From assembly GCF_001591505.1 (NCBI RefSeq), contig NZ_BCVA01000002.1, positions 186,001 to 250,000 of the forward strand: a stretch of DNA of 64,000 nt. Direction: 5' to 3'. Source of the stretch: Neobacillus niacini NBRC 15566. GTDB taxonomy: Bacteria; Bacillota; Bacilli; Bacillales; Cytobacillaceae. The position numbers and the translations under genes are program-made. The notes under the pieces were generated by a model. It ran no database searches and was not told the origin of the DNA. It saw nothing but the letters and a program-made list of their open reading frames with translations. How positions within the stretch are numbered: the stretch's first letter is position 1; the number at the start of each line of letters is the position of its first letter. Shown here piece after piece: positions 15,855 through 25,020 of this stretch.

Positions 15855-15883
15855 CATTATCTCCACAACTAACAAGCTTATAC
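15855..15883 (-). promoter_or_regulatory. sigma-F-type promoter of the CsfG candidate
   Basis: On the minus strand: GTATA (15883-15879), 14 bp, then GGAGATAATG (15864-15855). This fits GyATA / GGnrAnAnT and has the same architecture and spacing as the promoter in front of sigG in this window. Confidence 0.7.
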
Positions 15884-15990
15884 GTATTTAAAATAATTTT
15901 TCAGAAATAATCCAACAAGTTGGCTAGTTTATTCAATTATGATAGGATATTCTTAAAAATAGAAAAATGGATAAATTGTGGTGATAATTA

Positions 15991-17047
<1,057 letters not shown>

Positions 17048-17055
17048 AAATGGCA

Positions 17056-17083
17056 AAAAGCCTTGGTAATCCAGGGCTTTTTT
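17056..17083 (+). terminator. terminator between coaD and the convergent ylbJ
   Basis: AAAAGCCTTGG pairs with CCAGGGCTTTT (one G-U) around TAAT, then a T run; the A run on the left allows use from both strands. Confidence 0.93.
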
Positions 17084-17088
17084 TGATG

Positions 17089-18306
17089 CTAATAGCTTTT
17101 ACGTAATTTGTTATACAGTATGAATACATATATCATTAGTGAAATGATTGTTATCAGTGGACCTGCTTCTGTTAATTTTTGAAAATAAATTTGCGGCCAT
17201 GTACCTTCAACAAAAAGGTTAACAGGGATTGCATTAGACGGCTGTTCTGTTTGATAAAACCGGACATAAATTGGTTTCCATAAGAGGAAAGCAAAGATAC
17301 TGGCGAATAACCCCTGTGCAATTCTTGCGAAAAAGAATGGTTTAAATCGTATGTCAGTTTGGGCCAAAATGCTTGCAACCTGAGCTTGAACGCTAAATCC
17401 GCTAAAACCTAAAATAAAGCTCGTAACAATTGCTTGCTGAAGCAGAGTAGCGTCGCCAACCCCGCTTGTTAAATCGCTCCCAAGTGTAATTTCGAATAAA
17501 CCTGAGATAAATGGAATGCTGAGCATATCAGGGAGTGAGAGGGCGGAAAATAGAATGTCAAATCCTCTGGCAAGGGCAGCGGTAATATGTAGATGAAACA
17601 GCAGCTTGTTAATCACCGAAAATAAAATAATAAATCCGCCAACCATTAACAAGGTTTGAATAGAAGAGTTTACAGCATCGCCAAGAAGTTTGCCAATTGG
17701 CCGCTTGTCTTTTATTCTAGTTTGATGCAATGCAGAAAAGGCAGACTTTAAGATAAATTTACCTTCCCTATCCTTCTTTTTATCGGGTGTTTCATTTCCA
17801 TAAAACCGCATCATTAGCCCAACACAAATATTCCCTAAATAATGAGCTAATGCTAAAATGACACCTAATTGCGGGTTATGAAAAAAACCAACCGCTACAG
17901 CACCGAAGATAAATAATGGGTTAGAGGAATTAGTGAAAGAAGCAAGTCTTTCAGCTTCAATTTGTGTAAGTTGACCTTCCTGACGAAGTCTTGCAGACAG
18001 CTTAGCGCCTGCAGGGAATCCAGAAGCCATTCCCATTGCCCAAACAAATCCCCCTACTCCAGGAACCCGGAAAAGAGGTCTCATGAGCGGCTCTAATAAC
18101 ACTCCAATAAACTTAACTACACCGAAACCAATTAACATTTCGGATATGATAAAAAACGGAAGTAAGGATGGAAAAACAATTTCCCACCACATATTAAGTC
18201 CACGGAGAGATGCTTCAAATGACTCCTTAGGAAAAGTAATCATGGAACCAGCTAAAATAATGACGGATATAGATAGAAAGATTGTTTTTAATTTTGAATA
18301 AAACAA
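17089..18306 (-). CDS. ylbJ: sporulation integral membrane protein YlbJ
   Basis: A 405-aa polytopic membrane protein of the nucleoside-recognition (Gate) domain type, known in B. subtilis as a mother-cell sporulation protein needed for heat-resistant spores. About nine helices are visible. Conserved blocks include MWWEIVFPSLLPFFIISEMLIGFGVV, MGMASGFPAGAKLSARLRQEGQLTQIEAERLASFTNSSNPLFIFGAVAVGFF and LGFSGFSVQAQVASILAQTD. TTG 18306 is chosen because AAAGGAGG lies 7 nt upstream. Transport substrate unknown. Convergent with coaD and divergent from ylbK. Confidence 0.93.
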   Translation of the reverse strand: MFYSKLKTIFLSISVIILAGSMITFPKESFEASLRGLNMWWEIVFPSLLPFFIISEMLIGFGVVKFIGVLLEPLMRPLFRVPGVGGFVWAMGMASGFPAGAKLSARLRQEGQLTQIEAERLASFTNSSNPLFIFGAVAVGFFHNPQLGVILALAHYLGNICVGLMMRFYGNETPDKKKDREGKFILKSAFSALHQTRIKDKRPIGKLLGDAVNSSIQTLLMVGGFIILFSVINKLLFHLHITAALARGFDILFSALSLPDMLSIPFISGLFEITLGSDLTSGVGDATLLQQAIVTSFILGFSGFSVQAQVASILAQTDIRFKPFFFARIAQGLFASIFAFLLWKPIYVRFYQTEQPSNAIPVNLFVEGTWPQIYFQKLTEAGPLITIISLMIYVFILYNKLRKSY

Positions 18307-18521
18307 AGAATATCCTCCTTTCCGAGGGTTTTGTTATACTGTATAAATAAAAAATGTTAAAATAAGGATTACTCACTATTTGTAGATTCGGCCTTGTCCC
18401 CATATAACACAAATATACTCATAGAACGCTAATTTAGACCATAAGATTGAACGAGAATTCTCCTGTCAGATTGTTTAGTGTCATAATGCTTTTAAGGCTT
18501 ATGAAAAGGGAGGGAACGGTT

Positions 18522-19301
18522 ATGCAGCGTCCTAAAATAGGATTAGCGCTAGGTTCCGGCGGAGCAAGGGGCTTTGCTCATTTAGGGGTTATTAAAGTCA
18601 TAAAGGAAGCAGGGATTCCGATTGATGTAATCGCAGGAAGCAGCATGGGAGCCCTTGTTGCTAGTTTTTATGGGGCAGGTATTGAACTGGACCGTTTATA
18701 TAAATTATCAGCAGCATTTAAGCGTAAATATTTTTTAGATTTTACGGTGCCTAAAATGGGATTTATTGCAGGGAAGCGGGTAAAGGAATTCATTAAAGTG
18801 TTTACCCATGGTAAAAATATTGAAGAATTATCCATACCAATAGGAATCGTTACAACGGATTTACTAACTGGGGAAAAGGTTGTTTTTAAAAAAGGTCCTG
18901 TTGCGGAAGCTGTCAGAGCTAGTATATCAATTCCAGGGATTTTTGTACCTGAAAAGTATAATGGGAGAATCTTAGTTGATGGCGGGGTGTCAGACCGGGT
19001 TCCCGTATCTGTGGCGAAAGAATTGGGGGCTGACATTGTAATAGCGGTAGACGTTTCTAGAGTGAAGCGGAATGCAGAAATCACATCTATATACGATGTC
19101 ATTATGCAAAGTATTGATATCATGCAAACTGAAATTATTAATTATCGTGAGATTGCTTCTGATATTATGATTCGTCCGCCTGTTGAGGCATATAGCTCCC
19201 GTGCATTCACGAATATTGAAGAAATTATCGAACTTGGAGAAGAAGAAGCGAAGAAACATTTAGATATAATAAAAAAGGTAATAACGGAATGGAAGGGGTA
19301 G
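18522..19301 (+). CDS. ylbK: patatin-like phospholipase YlbK
   Basis: A 259-aa lipid acyl hydrolase of the bacterial patatin group (RssA/YchK type), cytosolic or membrane-associated. The catalytic elements are all visible: oxyanion loop GSGGARGFAHLG (about 12-23), nucleophile motif GSSMG (about 43-47) and the DGG dyad Asp (in VDGGVSDRVP, about 151). The true substrate is not known. ATG 18522 follows GGGAGGG; 25 more in-frame codons upstream are not supported. Six nt separate it from ylbL. Confidence 0.93.
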   Translation: MQRPKIGLALGSGGARGFAHLGVIKVIKEAGIPIDVIAGSSMGALVASFYGAGIELDRLYKLSAAFKRKYFLDFTVPKMGFIAGKRVKEFIKVFTHGKNIEELSIPIGIVTTDLLTGEKVVFKKGPVAEAVRASISIPGIFVPEKYNGRILVDGGVSDRVPVSVAKELGADIVIAVDVSRVKRNAEITSIYDVIMQSIDIMQTEIINYREIASDIMIRPPVEAYSSRAFTNIEEIIELGEEEAKKHLDIIKKVITEWKG

Positions 19302-19308
19302 GGAGCTT

Positions 19309-20328
19309 TTGAGAAGCAAAATTTTTGTAGGGTCTTCCATTGTAATTGCACTAATGATGATTGCAGGGATTTTTTTTTCATTACCGTATTATGTTTCGAA
19401 ACCGGGTATTGCAAGAGAATTAGCACCTATTATTCAAGTAAAAGATGGTACGGAGTCGAAAGGAACCTTTATGTTGACTACAGTGAGAATGGGAAGAGCA
19501 AATATTTATTCCTATGTTGAAGCTAAACTCTTTGATTATGTTGAACTTTATCCTGTAGAAGCTATATTACACGAAGCAGAAACACAAGAAGAATATAACG
19601 CAAGACAGCTCCATATGATGGCAGGATCAAAATTGAATGCTATTGAAGTGGCCTATAAGAAAGCGGAATATCCTGTTGATTACGAATACAAAGGGGTTTA
19701 CGTTGTTCAGGTTGTCCCTGATATGCCTGCAGAGGGAAAATTACGCGCTGGGGATCGAATCTCTAAGGTAGATGGGAAAGAATTTCCCTCTTCTGAGAAG
19801 TTTATCGATTATGTGGGCAAGAAAAAGGCAGGCGATCAAGTAGAATTAACCATTAATAGGGAAGATAAAACAAAAACGGTCAAGGTAACGGTCGAACCCT
19901 TCAAAGATGATCCAAAGAAAGTCGGTATCGGGATTTCGTTAGTTGATGATAAGGAAATTATTGTTGATCCTAAAGTTACTGTTAAGACTGATGAAATCGG
20001 TGGGCCATCTGCCGGGTTGATGTTCTCACTAGAAATCTATGATCAGTTAATGGAAGATGACTTTACGAAAGGGTACAAAATTGCTGGAACAGGGACAATC
20101 GACCCAAAAGGTAGTGTTGGGCCAATTGGAGGGATTGATCAAAAAATCGTTGCAGCTGACAAAGCGGGAGCAGAAATCTTCTTTGCCCCGAATGAAAAAG
20201 GGGGCAAGGATTCCAATTACAAACTAGCGGTGAAGACTGCCCGTGAGATTGATTCCAAAATGAAAATTGTTCCGGTGGATGTAATTGATGACGCGATAAA
20301 TTATTTAGAGGAATTACCTATGAAATAA
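19309..20328 (+). CDS. ylbL: PDZ and Lon-type serine protease YlbL (SepM family)
   Basis: A membrane-anchored extracytoplasmic protease. In B. subtilis, YlbL together with CtpA degrades the SOS division inhibitor YneA so that division resumes after DNA repair. It has 339 aa: an N-terminal transmembrane anchor (about 7-28), a PDZ domain (about 118-195, YVVQVVPDMPAEGKLRAGDRISKVDG) and a Lon-like proteolytic domain. The catalytic Ser is in GGPSAGLMF and the Lys in GGIDQKIVAADKAGA. Start is TTG after a GGAAGGGGTAGGGAG region. Its partner ylbK is just upstream. Confidence 0.95.
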   Translation: MRSKIFVGSSIVIALMMIAGIFFSLPYYVSKPGIARELAPIIQVKDGTESKGTFMLTTVRMGRANIYSYVEAKLFDYVELYPVEAILHEAETQEEYNARQLHMMAGSKLNAIEVAYKKAEYPVDYEYKGVYVVQVVPDMPAEGKLRAGDRISKVDGKEFPSSEKFIDYVGKKKAGDQVELTINREDKTKTVKVTVEPFKDDPKKVGIGISLVDDKEIIVDPKVTVKTDEIGGPSAGLMFSLEIYDQLMEDDFTKGYKIAGTGTIDPKGSVGPIGGIDQKIVAADKAGAEIFFAPNEKGGKDSNYKLAVKTAREIDSKMKIVPVDVIDDAINYLEELPMK

Positions 20329-20332
20329 AGGA

Positions 20333-20364
20333 GATGGTGCCTTCTAGGCGCCATCTTCTTTATT
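20333..20364. terminator. bidirectional terminator between ylbL and tmcAL
   Basis: GATGGTGCC (20333-20341) pairs with GGCGCCATC (20347-20355) with one G-U, flanked by A-rich and T-rich tracts between convergent genes. Confidence 0.85.
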
Positions 20365-21574
20365 TCATATAAATGGGTGGTTGTTTATATTCTTGATGTA
20401 ATAAGCGTTCCCTAGTTTGTATTCCCACACCGAAGGAATAAACCCGTGAAGCTCTGATATCTAATACGATATCTTTTTCCTTATAGGCAGATAGTTTAGA
20501 AACGAGTGGAAGAGCAAATTGAGATTTATACTTATTTAAGTATTCTTTTCCGTTGTTTGTCATACCTAACAGTCGTAAATAGGTAGCAATCTCTTTTTTG
20601 CTTTTCATATCAGTCTTTTTTGCATTGGTTAAGATGTGAACACAAATTCTTTGCAATCTTGTCCATGTATAGCGTTTCGTTTTTATTTTTTGCATAAATT
20701 CTTTGAAATGAGTAGAATCTAGTGCAGCAGCTATTAAACGATGTTCAATACCTTCTTCCACCTCATAAACTTCACTTAGTTCCTCCGGACTCATTTGCAG
20801 CAAACGAAAGCGTAAATAACTCCAGTAATTTTCCCATTGGTGGAAATGCCCATGTTCAGCTAGGTATTCTTTCAAAAGCATGTTAGTTGCAACAGGCACA
20901 TATTGTTCAATCGAGCTCTTTCCTTCTTGATGGGTAAACAAAGCTTTACGTATGCTTGTGGCACTAGCGATGGTCTCTGTGGCAAAGTGTTCATCATGGT
21001 AATCCGCATTTTTCCTTTTTACAGTGAGAGGAATGATCGGACTATTTTGCTGAATGATAGATTTAACATAATGAAAACCAAGGATGTTATTCGGTTTATC
21101 CAGACTCAATATATTATCAGGGCTTGACAATGTTTGAAAAGACAACGATAATGCTTTAGGGTAACTAACACCTGATTTTATATTCTTTTTAATATTTTGA
21201 TCAAAACGCTCTTTATTTTTATCCAAATAGTCAACCGTTTGCGTGAAGGAAGATATATCCCCGCTTTCGCTGCCAAACATAAGCGAATGGCATCCAATGG
21301 CGTCTAAAATAGAGACTGCACCATTTGCGAATGTCTCAGCCTTTTGCGTTGCAAATCGATAAGGTAGTTCTAGGACAATATCAACACCATTTAGAAGAGC
21401 CATTTGAGTCCGATACCATTTAGAAACAAGAGCAGGTTCACCACGTTGAAGGAAATTACCGCTCATAACGGCGATAACTAAGTCAGCTTGGGCTGTTTCC
21501 TTTGCTGCTTGCAGATGATAGGCATGGCCATTATGAAAAGGATTATATTCGACAATTACACCAACAGCTTTCAT
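20360..21574 (-). CDS. tmcAL: tRNA(Met) cytidine acetate ligase TmcAL
   Basis: It forms N4-acetylcytidine at the wobble base of elongator tRNA-Met, using acetate and ATP instead of acetyl-CoA. This is the bacillar route, known from YlbM of B. subtilis. It has 404 aa. The N-terminal nucleotidyltransferase domain begins MKAVGVIVEYNPFHNGHAYHL, with the HxGH-like HNGH at 15-18, and has MSGNFLQRGEPALVSKWYRTQMAL. The C-terminal helical domain binds tRNA. Convergent with ylbL, divergent from ylbN. A terminator is shared with ylbL. Confidence 0.95.
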   Translation of the reverse strand: MKAVGVIVEYNPFHNGHAYHLQAAKETAQADLVIAVMSGNFLQRGEPALVSKWYRTQMALLNGVDIVLELPYRFATQKAETFANGAVSILDAIGCHSLMFGSESGDISSFTQTVDYLDKNKERFDQNIKKNIKSGVSYPKALSLSFQTLSSPDNILSLDKPNNILGFHYVKSIIQQNSPIIPLTVKRKNADYHDEHFATETIASATSIRKALFTHQEGKSSIEQYVPVATNMLLKEYLAEHGHFHQWENYWSYLRFRLLQMSPEELSEVYEVEEGIEHRLIAAALDSTHFKEFMQKIKTKRYTWTRLQRICVHILTNAKKTDMKSKKEIATYLRLLGMTNNGKEYLNKYKSQFALPLVSKLSAYKEKDIVLDIRASRVYSFGVGIQTRERLLHQEYKQPPIYMK

Positions 21575-21628
21575 TTAAAGTTCTCCTTTATCTGTTCGTA
21601 AAACATCGTAATTTTTTATAGTAATCGT

Positions 21629-21637
21629 ATTATAGCA
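21629..21637 (-). promoter_or_regulatory. possible extended -10 promoter of tmcAL
   Basis: On the minus strand TGCTATAAT gives an extended -10 about 55 bp upstream of the tmcAL start; the -35 is weak. Confidence 0.45.
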
Positions 21638-21780
21638 AAAATTACCATGATAAGATAATGGTTTACGATAATGTGCAGTTGGGACTGTAAACTGAATTAA
21701 CTGGGTAAACTAATTTGAAGAGGTTGTTTTTAGAAGAATATTAAAATGAAAAATCACATTTTAGGTGTAAAGAAAAAACA

Positions 21781-21809
21781 TTGACAAAAATTTAATCGAA
21801 GGCTATAAT
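21781..21809 (+). promoter_or_regulatory. sigma-A promoter of ylbN-rpmF
   Basis: TTGACA (21781-21786), a 17-bp spacer, TATAAT (21804-21809): a full consensus housekeeping promoter, as expected for a ribosomal protein transcript. Confidence 0.93.
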
Positions 21810-21836
21810 TACCTTTGTTGCCTTGGGGTGATTCAA

Positions 21837-22364
21837 TTGAAATGGACATTAAGCCAATTACAAAAATACCGAAACAAGGATTTTCTGATTGATGATATTA
21901 TTCGAGTTGATGAGATAAAAGAAACGGATCCGACGATTCGTGAAGTATCTCCGATGCATATTACTGGTCGGGGTGATATTGATTCAACGAAAGTGACATT
22001 TCATCTGAAAATTGAGGGTCATTTAATCCTGCCTTGTTCTCGTACTTTAGTGGATGTTAAACTTCCGATTAATGTCGAAACAACTGAAACTTTCCTCTTG
22101 CAAGGATCAGAATATGAAACTGAAGAGGAAGTTTATCAAGTAAAAGGGGAAGTAATTGATTTAATGCCTGTCATTAGAGAAATTCTTTTACTAGAGGTTC
22201 CAATGCAAGTGTTCTGTGAAGATGTCAACCATAAAGACGCTGCACCACAATCCGGTAAGGACTGGGAAGTTATAAGTGATGGAGATCAATCCAAAAAGAT
22301 TGATCCAAGACTAGCAGGTCTTGCAAAGTTTTTTGACAAAAACAATTCTTCTTCCGAATCATAA
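21837..22364 (+). CDS. ylbN: YceD/DUF177 family protein YlbN
   Basis: A 175-aa cytosolic protein of the DUF177 (YceD) family, which is almost always paired with rpmF and is needed for normal 23S rRNA accumulation in the organisms studied. Seen: CSRTLVDVKLPINVETTETFLL near the middle and DPRLAGLAKFFDKN at the C-terminus. TTG 21837 (MKWTLSQLQKYRNKDF) follows GGGGTGAT by 5 nt and matches the B. subtilis N-terminus; the GTG at 21828 overlaps that ribosome binding site. Transcribed from the consensus promoter just upstream, with rpmF. Confidence 0.92.
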   Translation: MKWTLSQLQKYRNKDFLIDDIIRVDEIKETDPTIREVSPMHITGRGDIDSTKVTFHLKIEGHLILPCSRTLVDVKLPINVETTETFLLQGSEYETEEEVYQVKGEVIDLMPVIREILLLEVPMQVFCEDVNHKDAAPQSGKDWEVISDGDQSKKIDPRLAGLAKFFDKNNSSSES

Positions 22365-22446
22365 TCATTAAAACAAGAAGCAAAGTGAAGAACCAGCATT
22401 CCTGGCCTTCATTACTTTCTTAATACTCTTTAAGGAGGTGGGAAGA

Positions 22447-22620
22447 ATGGCTGTACCTTTTAGAAGAACTTCTAAAACTGTAAAAAGAAAACGTCGTACA
22501 CATTTTAAATTAAACGTACCTGGTATGGTAAGCTGCCCAAACTGTGGTGAAATGAAACTTTCACACCGCGTATGTAAAGCTTGCGGAACATACAAAGGAA
22601 AAGACGTTGTTAACGACTAA
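22447..22620 (+). CDS. rpmF: 50S ribosomal protein L32
   Basis: A 57-aa zinc-ribbon protein of the large ribosomal subunit. The start [22 protein letters not shown] is typical. The Cys pairs CPNC and CKAC show this is the zinc-binding form, not the Cys-less paralog used under zinc limitation. AAGGAGGTGGG precedes ATG. A terminator follows. Confidence 0.98.
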   Translation: MAVPFRRTSKTVKRKRRTHFKLNVPGMVSCPNCGEMKLSHRVCKACGTYKGKDVVND

Positions 22621-22634
22621 TTTCCATTACGATA

Positions 22635-22670
22635 AAAAGCACAAGGAGCAATATGCCCTTGTGCTTTTGT
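22635..22670 (+). terminator. terminator after rpmF
   Basis: AAAAGCACAAGG (22635-22646) pairs with CCTTGTGCTTTT (22657-22668) around a 10-nt loop. Confidence 0.93.
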
Positions 22671-22728
22671 CGTTTTAAAAAATATTTTACATACTTAAAA
22701 TATTTGGATATAAAAAGGGGGAACCAAT

Positions 22729-23496
22729 ATGTCATTTTCCATTGAAAAACGTGATATGGGTTATTTATTATTTACGATTACCAGAGTCGAAAAAAGAAAT
22801 GCCATTAATTATGAGGTCATGAATGGATTAACAGAGGCTATCTCTTTGGCTGCAAATGATTCAAATATTAAGGCGCTCGTCATCACAGGAGAAGGTGATC
22901 AGGCTTTTTGTTCCGGCGGGGACTTATCTGTATTTCACCAGCTTAAGACAAAGGAAGAAGCGTATGACATGCTTTCTAAAATGTCTCAAATTCTTTATTC
23001 GCTAATGACTTTAGCAAAACCAACGATCGCTCTTTTAAATGGAACAGCTATCGGTGGCGGATGTGAGCTTGCTTCTGCTTGTGATTACCGTTTAGCGAGA
23101 GAAGGGATTAGAGCTGGTTTCGTACAAGGTAAACAAGCTATTACAACTGGTTGGGGCGGGGGAACAATTATAACAGAAAAATTATCAACTGCACACGGTA
23201 TGAAGCTTTTAATGGAAGCGGAAATTCAAAATGCTGAGTATTTAAAAGAAGCGGGCTTTATCGATTATATTTATTCAAATACTCACATTACTGCGTGCGA
23301 GACGTTTATGGGAAAGCTTTTATCAGTTGATTTAAAGGTATTAGAAGCATATAAAATGATGTGGATAGTAAAGTGGGAAGAAAACAAGCTAAGAGAAAGA
23401 ATAGAAAAAGAAGTAAGGAATTGCAGTGTCCTATGGGAAAGTGAACCGCATCATAAGTATGTCCAAAACTTTATTAGTAAAAAAATGCAAAAATAA
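22729..23496 (+). CDS. enoyl-CoA hydratase/isomerase family protein
   Basis: A 255-aa crotonase-fold protein. The acyl-CoA oxyanion-hole segments are visible as ALVITGEGDQAFCSGGDLSVF (about 46-66) and NGTAIGGGCELASACDYRLA (about 104-123). The Glu of ELASACDYR is kept, while the second catalytic Glu region reads GKQAITTGWGGG. The lysine/glycine pattern there leaves open whether this is a hydratase, an isomerase or a 3-hydroxyisobutyryl-CoA hydrolase-like enzyme. It stands alone between rpmF and gerR, with no beta-oxidation genes nearby, so the pathway is unknown. Confidence 0.85.
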   Translation: MSFSIEKRDMGYLLFTITRVEKRNAINYEVMNGLTEAISLAANDSNIKALVITGEGDQAFCSGGDLSVFHQLKTKEEAYDMLSKMSQILYSLMTLAKPTIALLNGTAIGGGCELASACDYRLAREGIRAGFVQGKQAITTGWGGGTIITEKLSTAHGMKLLMEAEIQNAEYLKEAGFIDYIYSNTHITACETFMGKLLSVDLKVLEAYKMMWIVKWEENKLRERIEKEVRNCSVLWESEPHHKYVQNFISKKMQK

Positions 23497-23539
23497 GAAT
23501 AAAGACAATCTGTTATCAGTCTATCTTTTCTAGTAGATG

Positions 23540-23548
23540 CATATGTAT
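23540..23548 (+). promoter_or_regulatory. possible mother-cell -10 element upstream of gerR
   Basis: CATATGTAT, about 30 bp upstream of gerR, resembles sigma-E/sigma-K -10 sequences; no firm -35 is visible. Confidence 0.3.
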
Positions 23549-23577
23549 GAATAAAAACACTAGGAGGGATTTGACTT

Positions 23578-24201
23578 ATGTCACCAACTCGCCAAGATGC
23601 ATGGTCCCAAGATGAAGATTTATTGCTCGCTGAAGTTGTGTTGAGACATATTCGAGAAGGCGGGACACAGCTTCAAGCATTTGAGGAAGTGGGAAAACAG
23701 CTTTCTCGAACTTCTGCGGCATGCGGATTTCGTTGGAACTCATTTGTAAGGAAGCAATATAAATCAGGAATAGAATTGGCTAAAAAACAGAGAAAAGAAT
23801 TAAAAAAGCAAAATATTCCTGCCGATAAAGAGATAACAAAAGAGTTTGTTGCCGAAGAAACGCAATCCTTGGGTTCACCTAGGAGTGAAGATATAACATT
23901 TCAATCGGTGGTTCACTTCCTTGAAAATCTCCAAAAGCAAGCGGCAGCTGCTTCAAGCATAGAGGAAGCAAGAGAAAAGTCCATTCAAAAAATAAAAGAG
24001 CTTGAAAAGAAATCTTATTCGCTTGCAGCTGAAAATGAGAGATTAGCAAAAAACCTAAAAGCGATTGAAGAAGACTATCGCTCTTTAATTGAAATTATGG
24101 AAAGAGCGCGAAAAATGGTTGTCTTACAAGAAGAAGATAGACAGCAAAAAGTAAAATTCCAAATGGATAAAAACGGAAATCTTGAAAGAATCGAAAAATA
24201 G
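23578..24201 (+). CDS. gerR: RsfA-family sporulation transcription factor GerR (YlbO)
   Basis: A 207-aa DNA-binding protein. In B. subtilis GerR acts in the mother cell under sigma-E and adjusts sigma-E and sigma-K regulons, including coat genes. An N-terminal Myb/SANT-like domain (TRQDAWSQDEDLLLAEVVLRHIREGGTQLQAFEEVGKQLSRTSAACGFRWNSFVRKQY, about 3-62) is followed by a linker and a C-terminal coiled coil (about 120-195) rich in Glu, Lys and Leu. The ribosome binding site AGGAGGG is clear. Ends at a bidirectional terminator. Confidence 0.92.
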   Translation: MSPTRQDAWSQDEDLLLAEVVLRHIREGGTQLQAFEEVGKQLSRTSAACGFRWNSFVRKQYKSGIELAKKQRKELKKQNIPADKEITKEFVAEETQSLGSPRSEDITFQSVVHFLENLQKQAAAASSIEEAREKSIQKIKELEKKSYSLAAENERLAKNLKAIEEDYRSLIEIMERARKMVVLQEEDRQQKVKFQMDKNGNLERIEK

Positions 24202-24202
24202 T

Positions 24203-24232
24203 AAAAAGCGGACATAATGTCCGCTTTTTTTC
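24203..24232. terminator. bidirectional terminator between gerR and ylbP
   Basis: GCGGACA (24208-24214) pairs with TGTCCGC (24218-24224), flanked by AAAAA and TTTTTTTT. Confidence 0.94.
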
Positions 24233-24233
24233 G

Positions 24234-24710
24234 TTATTCATTATGTTGAGCTTCTACACCTTCAGGATACCATACAAGTGGATTTTCGCCACGGTCACGT
24301 TCCATGTCATATTCAACATTTGTAAAATTCATATGTTCCCAAAAGCTTCTTGATTGTACTCTTGGGTTCGTTTTAATTGGAACACCGAAACTTTTAGCAA
24401 ATTCTACGAGCTTCTTTCCATACCCCTTACCTTGATAATCCGGCAATACCTCAAGTTTCCACAATTCTAAATAATTTTGTGGTGGAAAGAAATAACGGTC
24501 AAACTTGGCATCTATTTGATATAAACTCATTCGAGCTACTAGTTTGTCTCCGAAATAGATTCCATAAAAAGGAGAGTCAATATCATTATCGATCATATTT
24601 GCTTCTAAGTCCTCAATCATGGAGAGTTCTTGAATTCCGTATTCTTTGAATTTTTTAAATTCCTCAAGTGTTTTAAAATTAATTTTTAATTTTTCAACTT
24701 TCATCACCAT
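24234..24710 (-). CDS. ylbP: GNAT acetyltransferase YlbP
   Basis: A 158-aa N-acetyltransferase-like protein. The acetyl-CoA binding motif A is LEVLPDYQGKGYGKKLVEFAKSFG (about 88-111). The family-specific N-terminus MKVEKLKINFKTLEEFKKFKEYGIQELSMIEDLE is intact. Substrate unknown. The start may be ATG 24710, GTG 24707 or ATG 24704, all behind AGGGGG; the first is used. Confidence 0.9.
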   Translation of the reverse strand: MVMKVEKLKINFKTLEEFKKFKEYGIQELSMIEDLEANMIDNDIDSPFYGIYFGDKLVARMSLYQIDAKFDRYFFPPQNYLELWKLEVLPDYQGKGYGKKLVEFAKSFGVPIKTNPRVQSRSFWEHMNFTNVEYDMERDRGENPLVWYPEGVEAQHNE

Positions 24711-25020
24711 ATATAAGCCCCCTTAATAAATGATTTTCATACTAACTGTATATATTCATTTAAAGCTGAATAATGTGAAATGAATTTATTAATAAATTAT
24801 TCAAAATGAATTAATAACATTATATAACAAAGATACAAAAAATTCTTTATATATTCCCTGGAAAACGGTTTCTTTTTGATCGTACCGCCTGTGGAAAGGG
24901 AGGCGCCAAAAGAGGAAATCAATAGACGTGTTAATAGAGCAATCTTTTTATGGACAAACGTATAAACTAGTTGCAGCATCTGATAAACTATAAACAAAAA
25001 GACAATTAATGGGTGGTATC
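24711..25020. other. intergenic region with an uncertain short open frame
   Basis: A 310-bp AT-rich spacer between divergent ylbP and the reductase gene. The stretch 24880-24993 is less AT-rich and open on the plus strand, ending KSIDVLIEQSFYGQTYKLVAASDKL before TAA. It has no ATG; GTG 24928 with AGAGGAAAT upstream would give 21 residues. A second frame over the same bases is open too (LIVPPVEREAPKEEINRRVNRAIFLWTNV). It could be a gene remnant with a frameshift or chance. Confidence 0.3.

Noticed and set aside
15616..15891. A 91-codon plus-strand open frame before rsmD
   Set aside because: It crosses the minus-strand terminator and RNA hairpins, has basic low-complexity residues and no family likeness; the region fits an RNA gene better.
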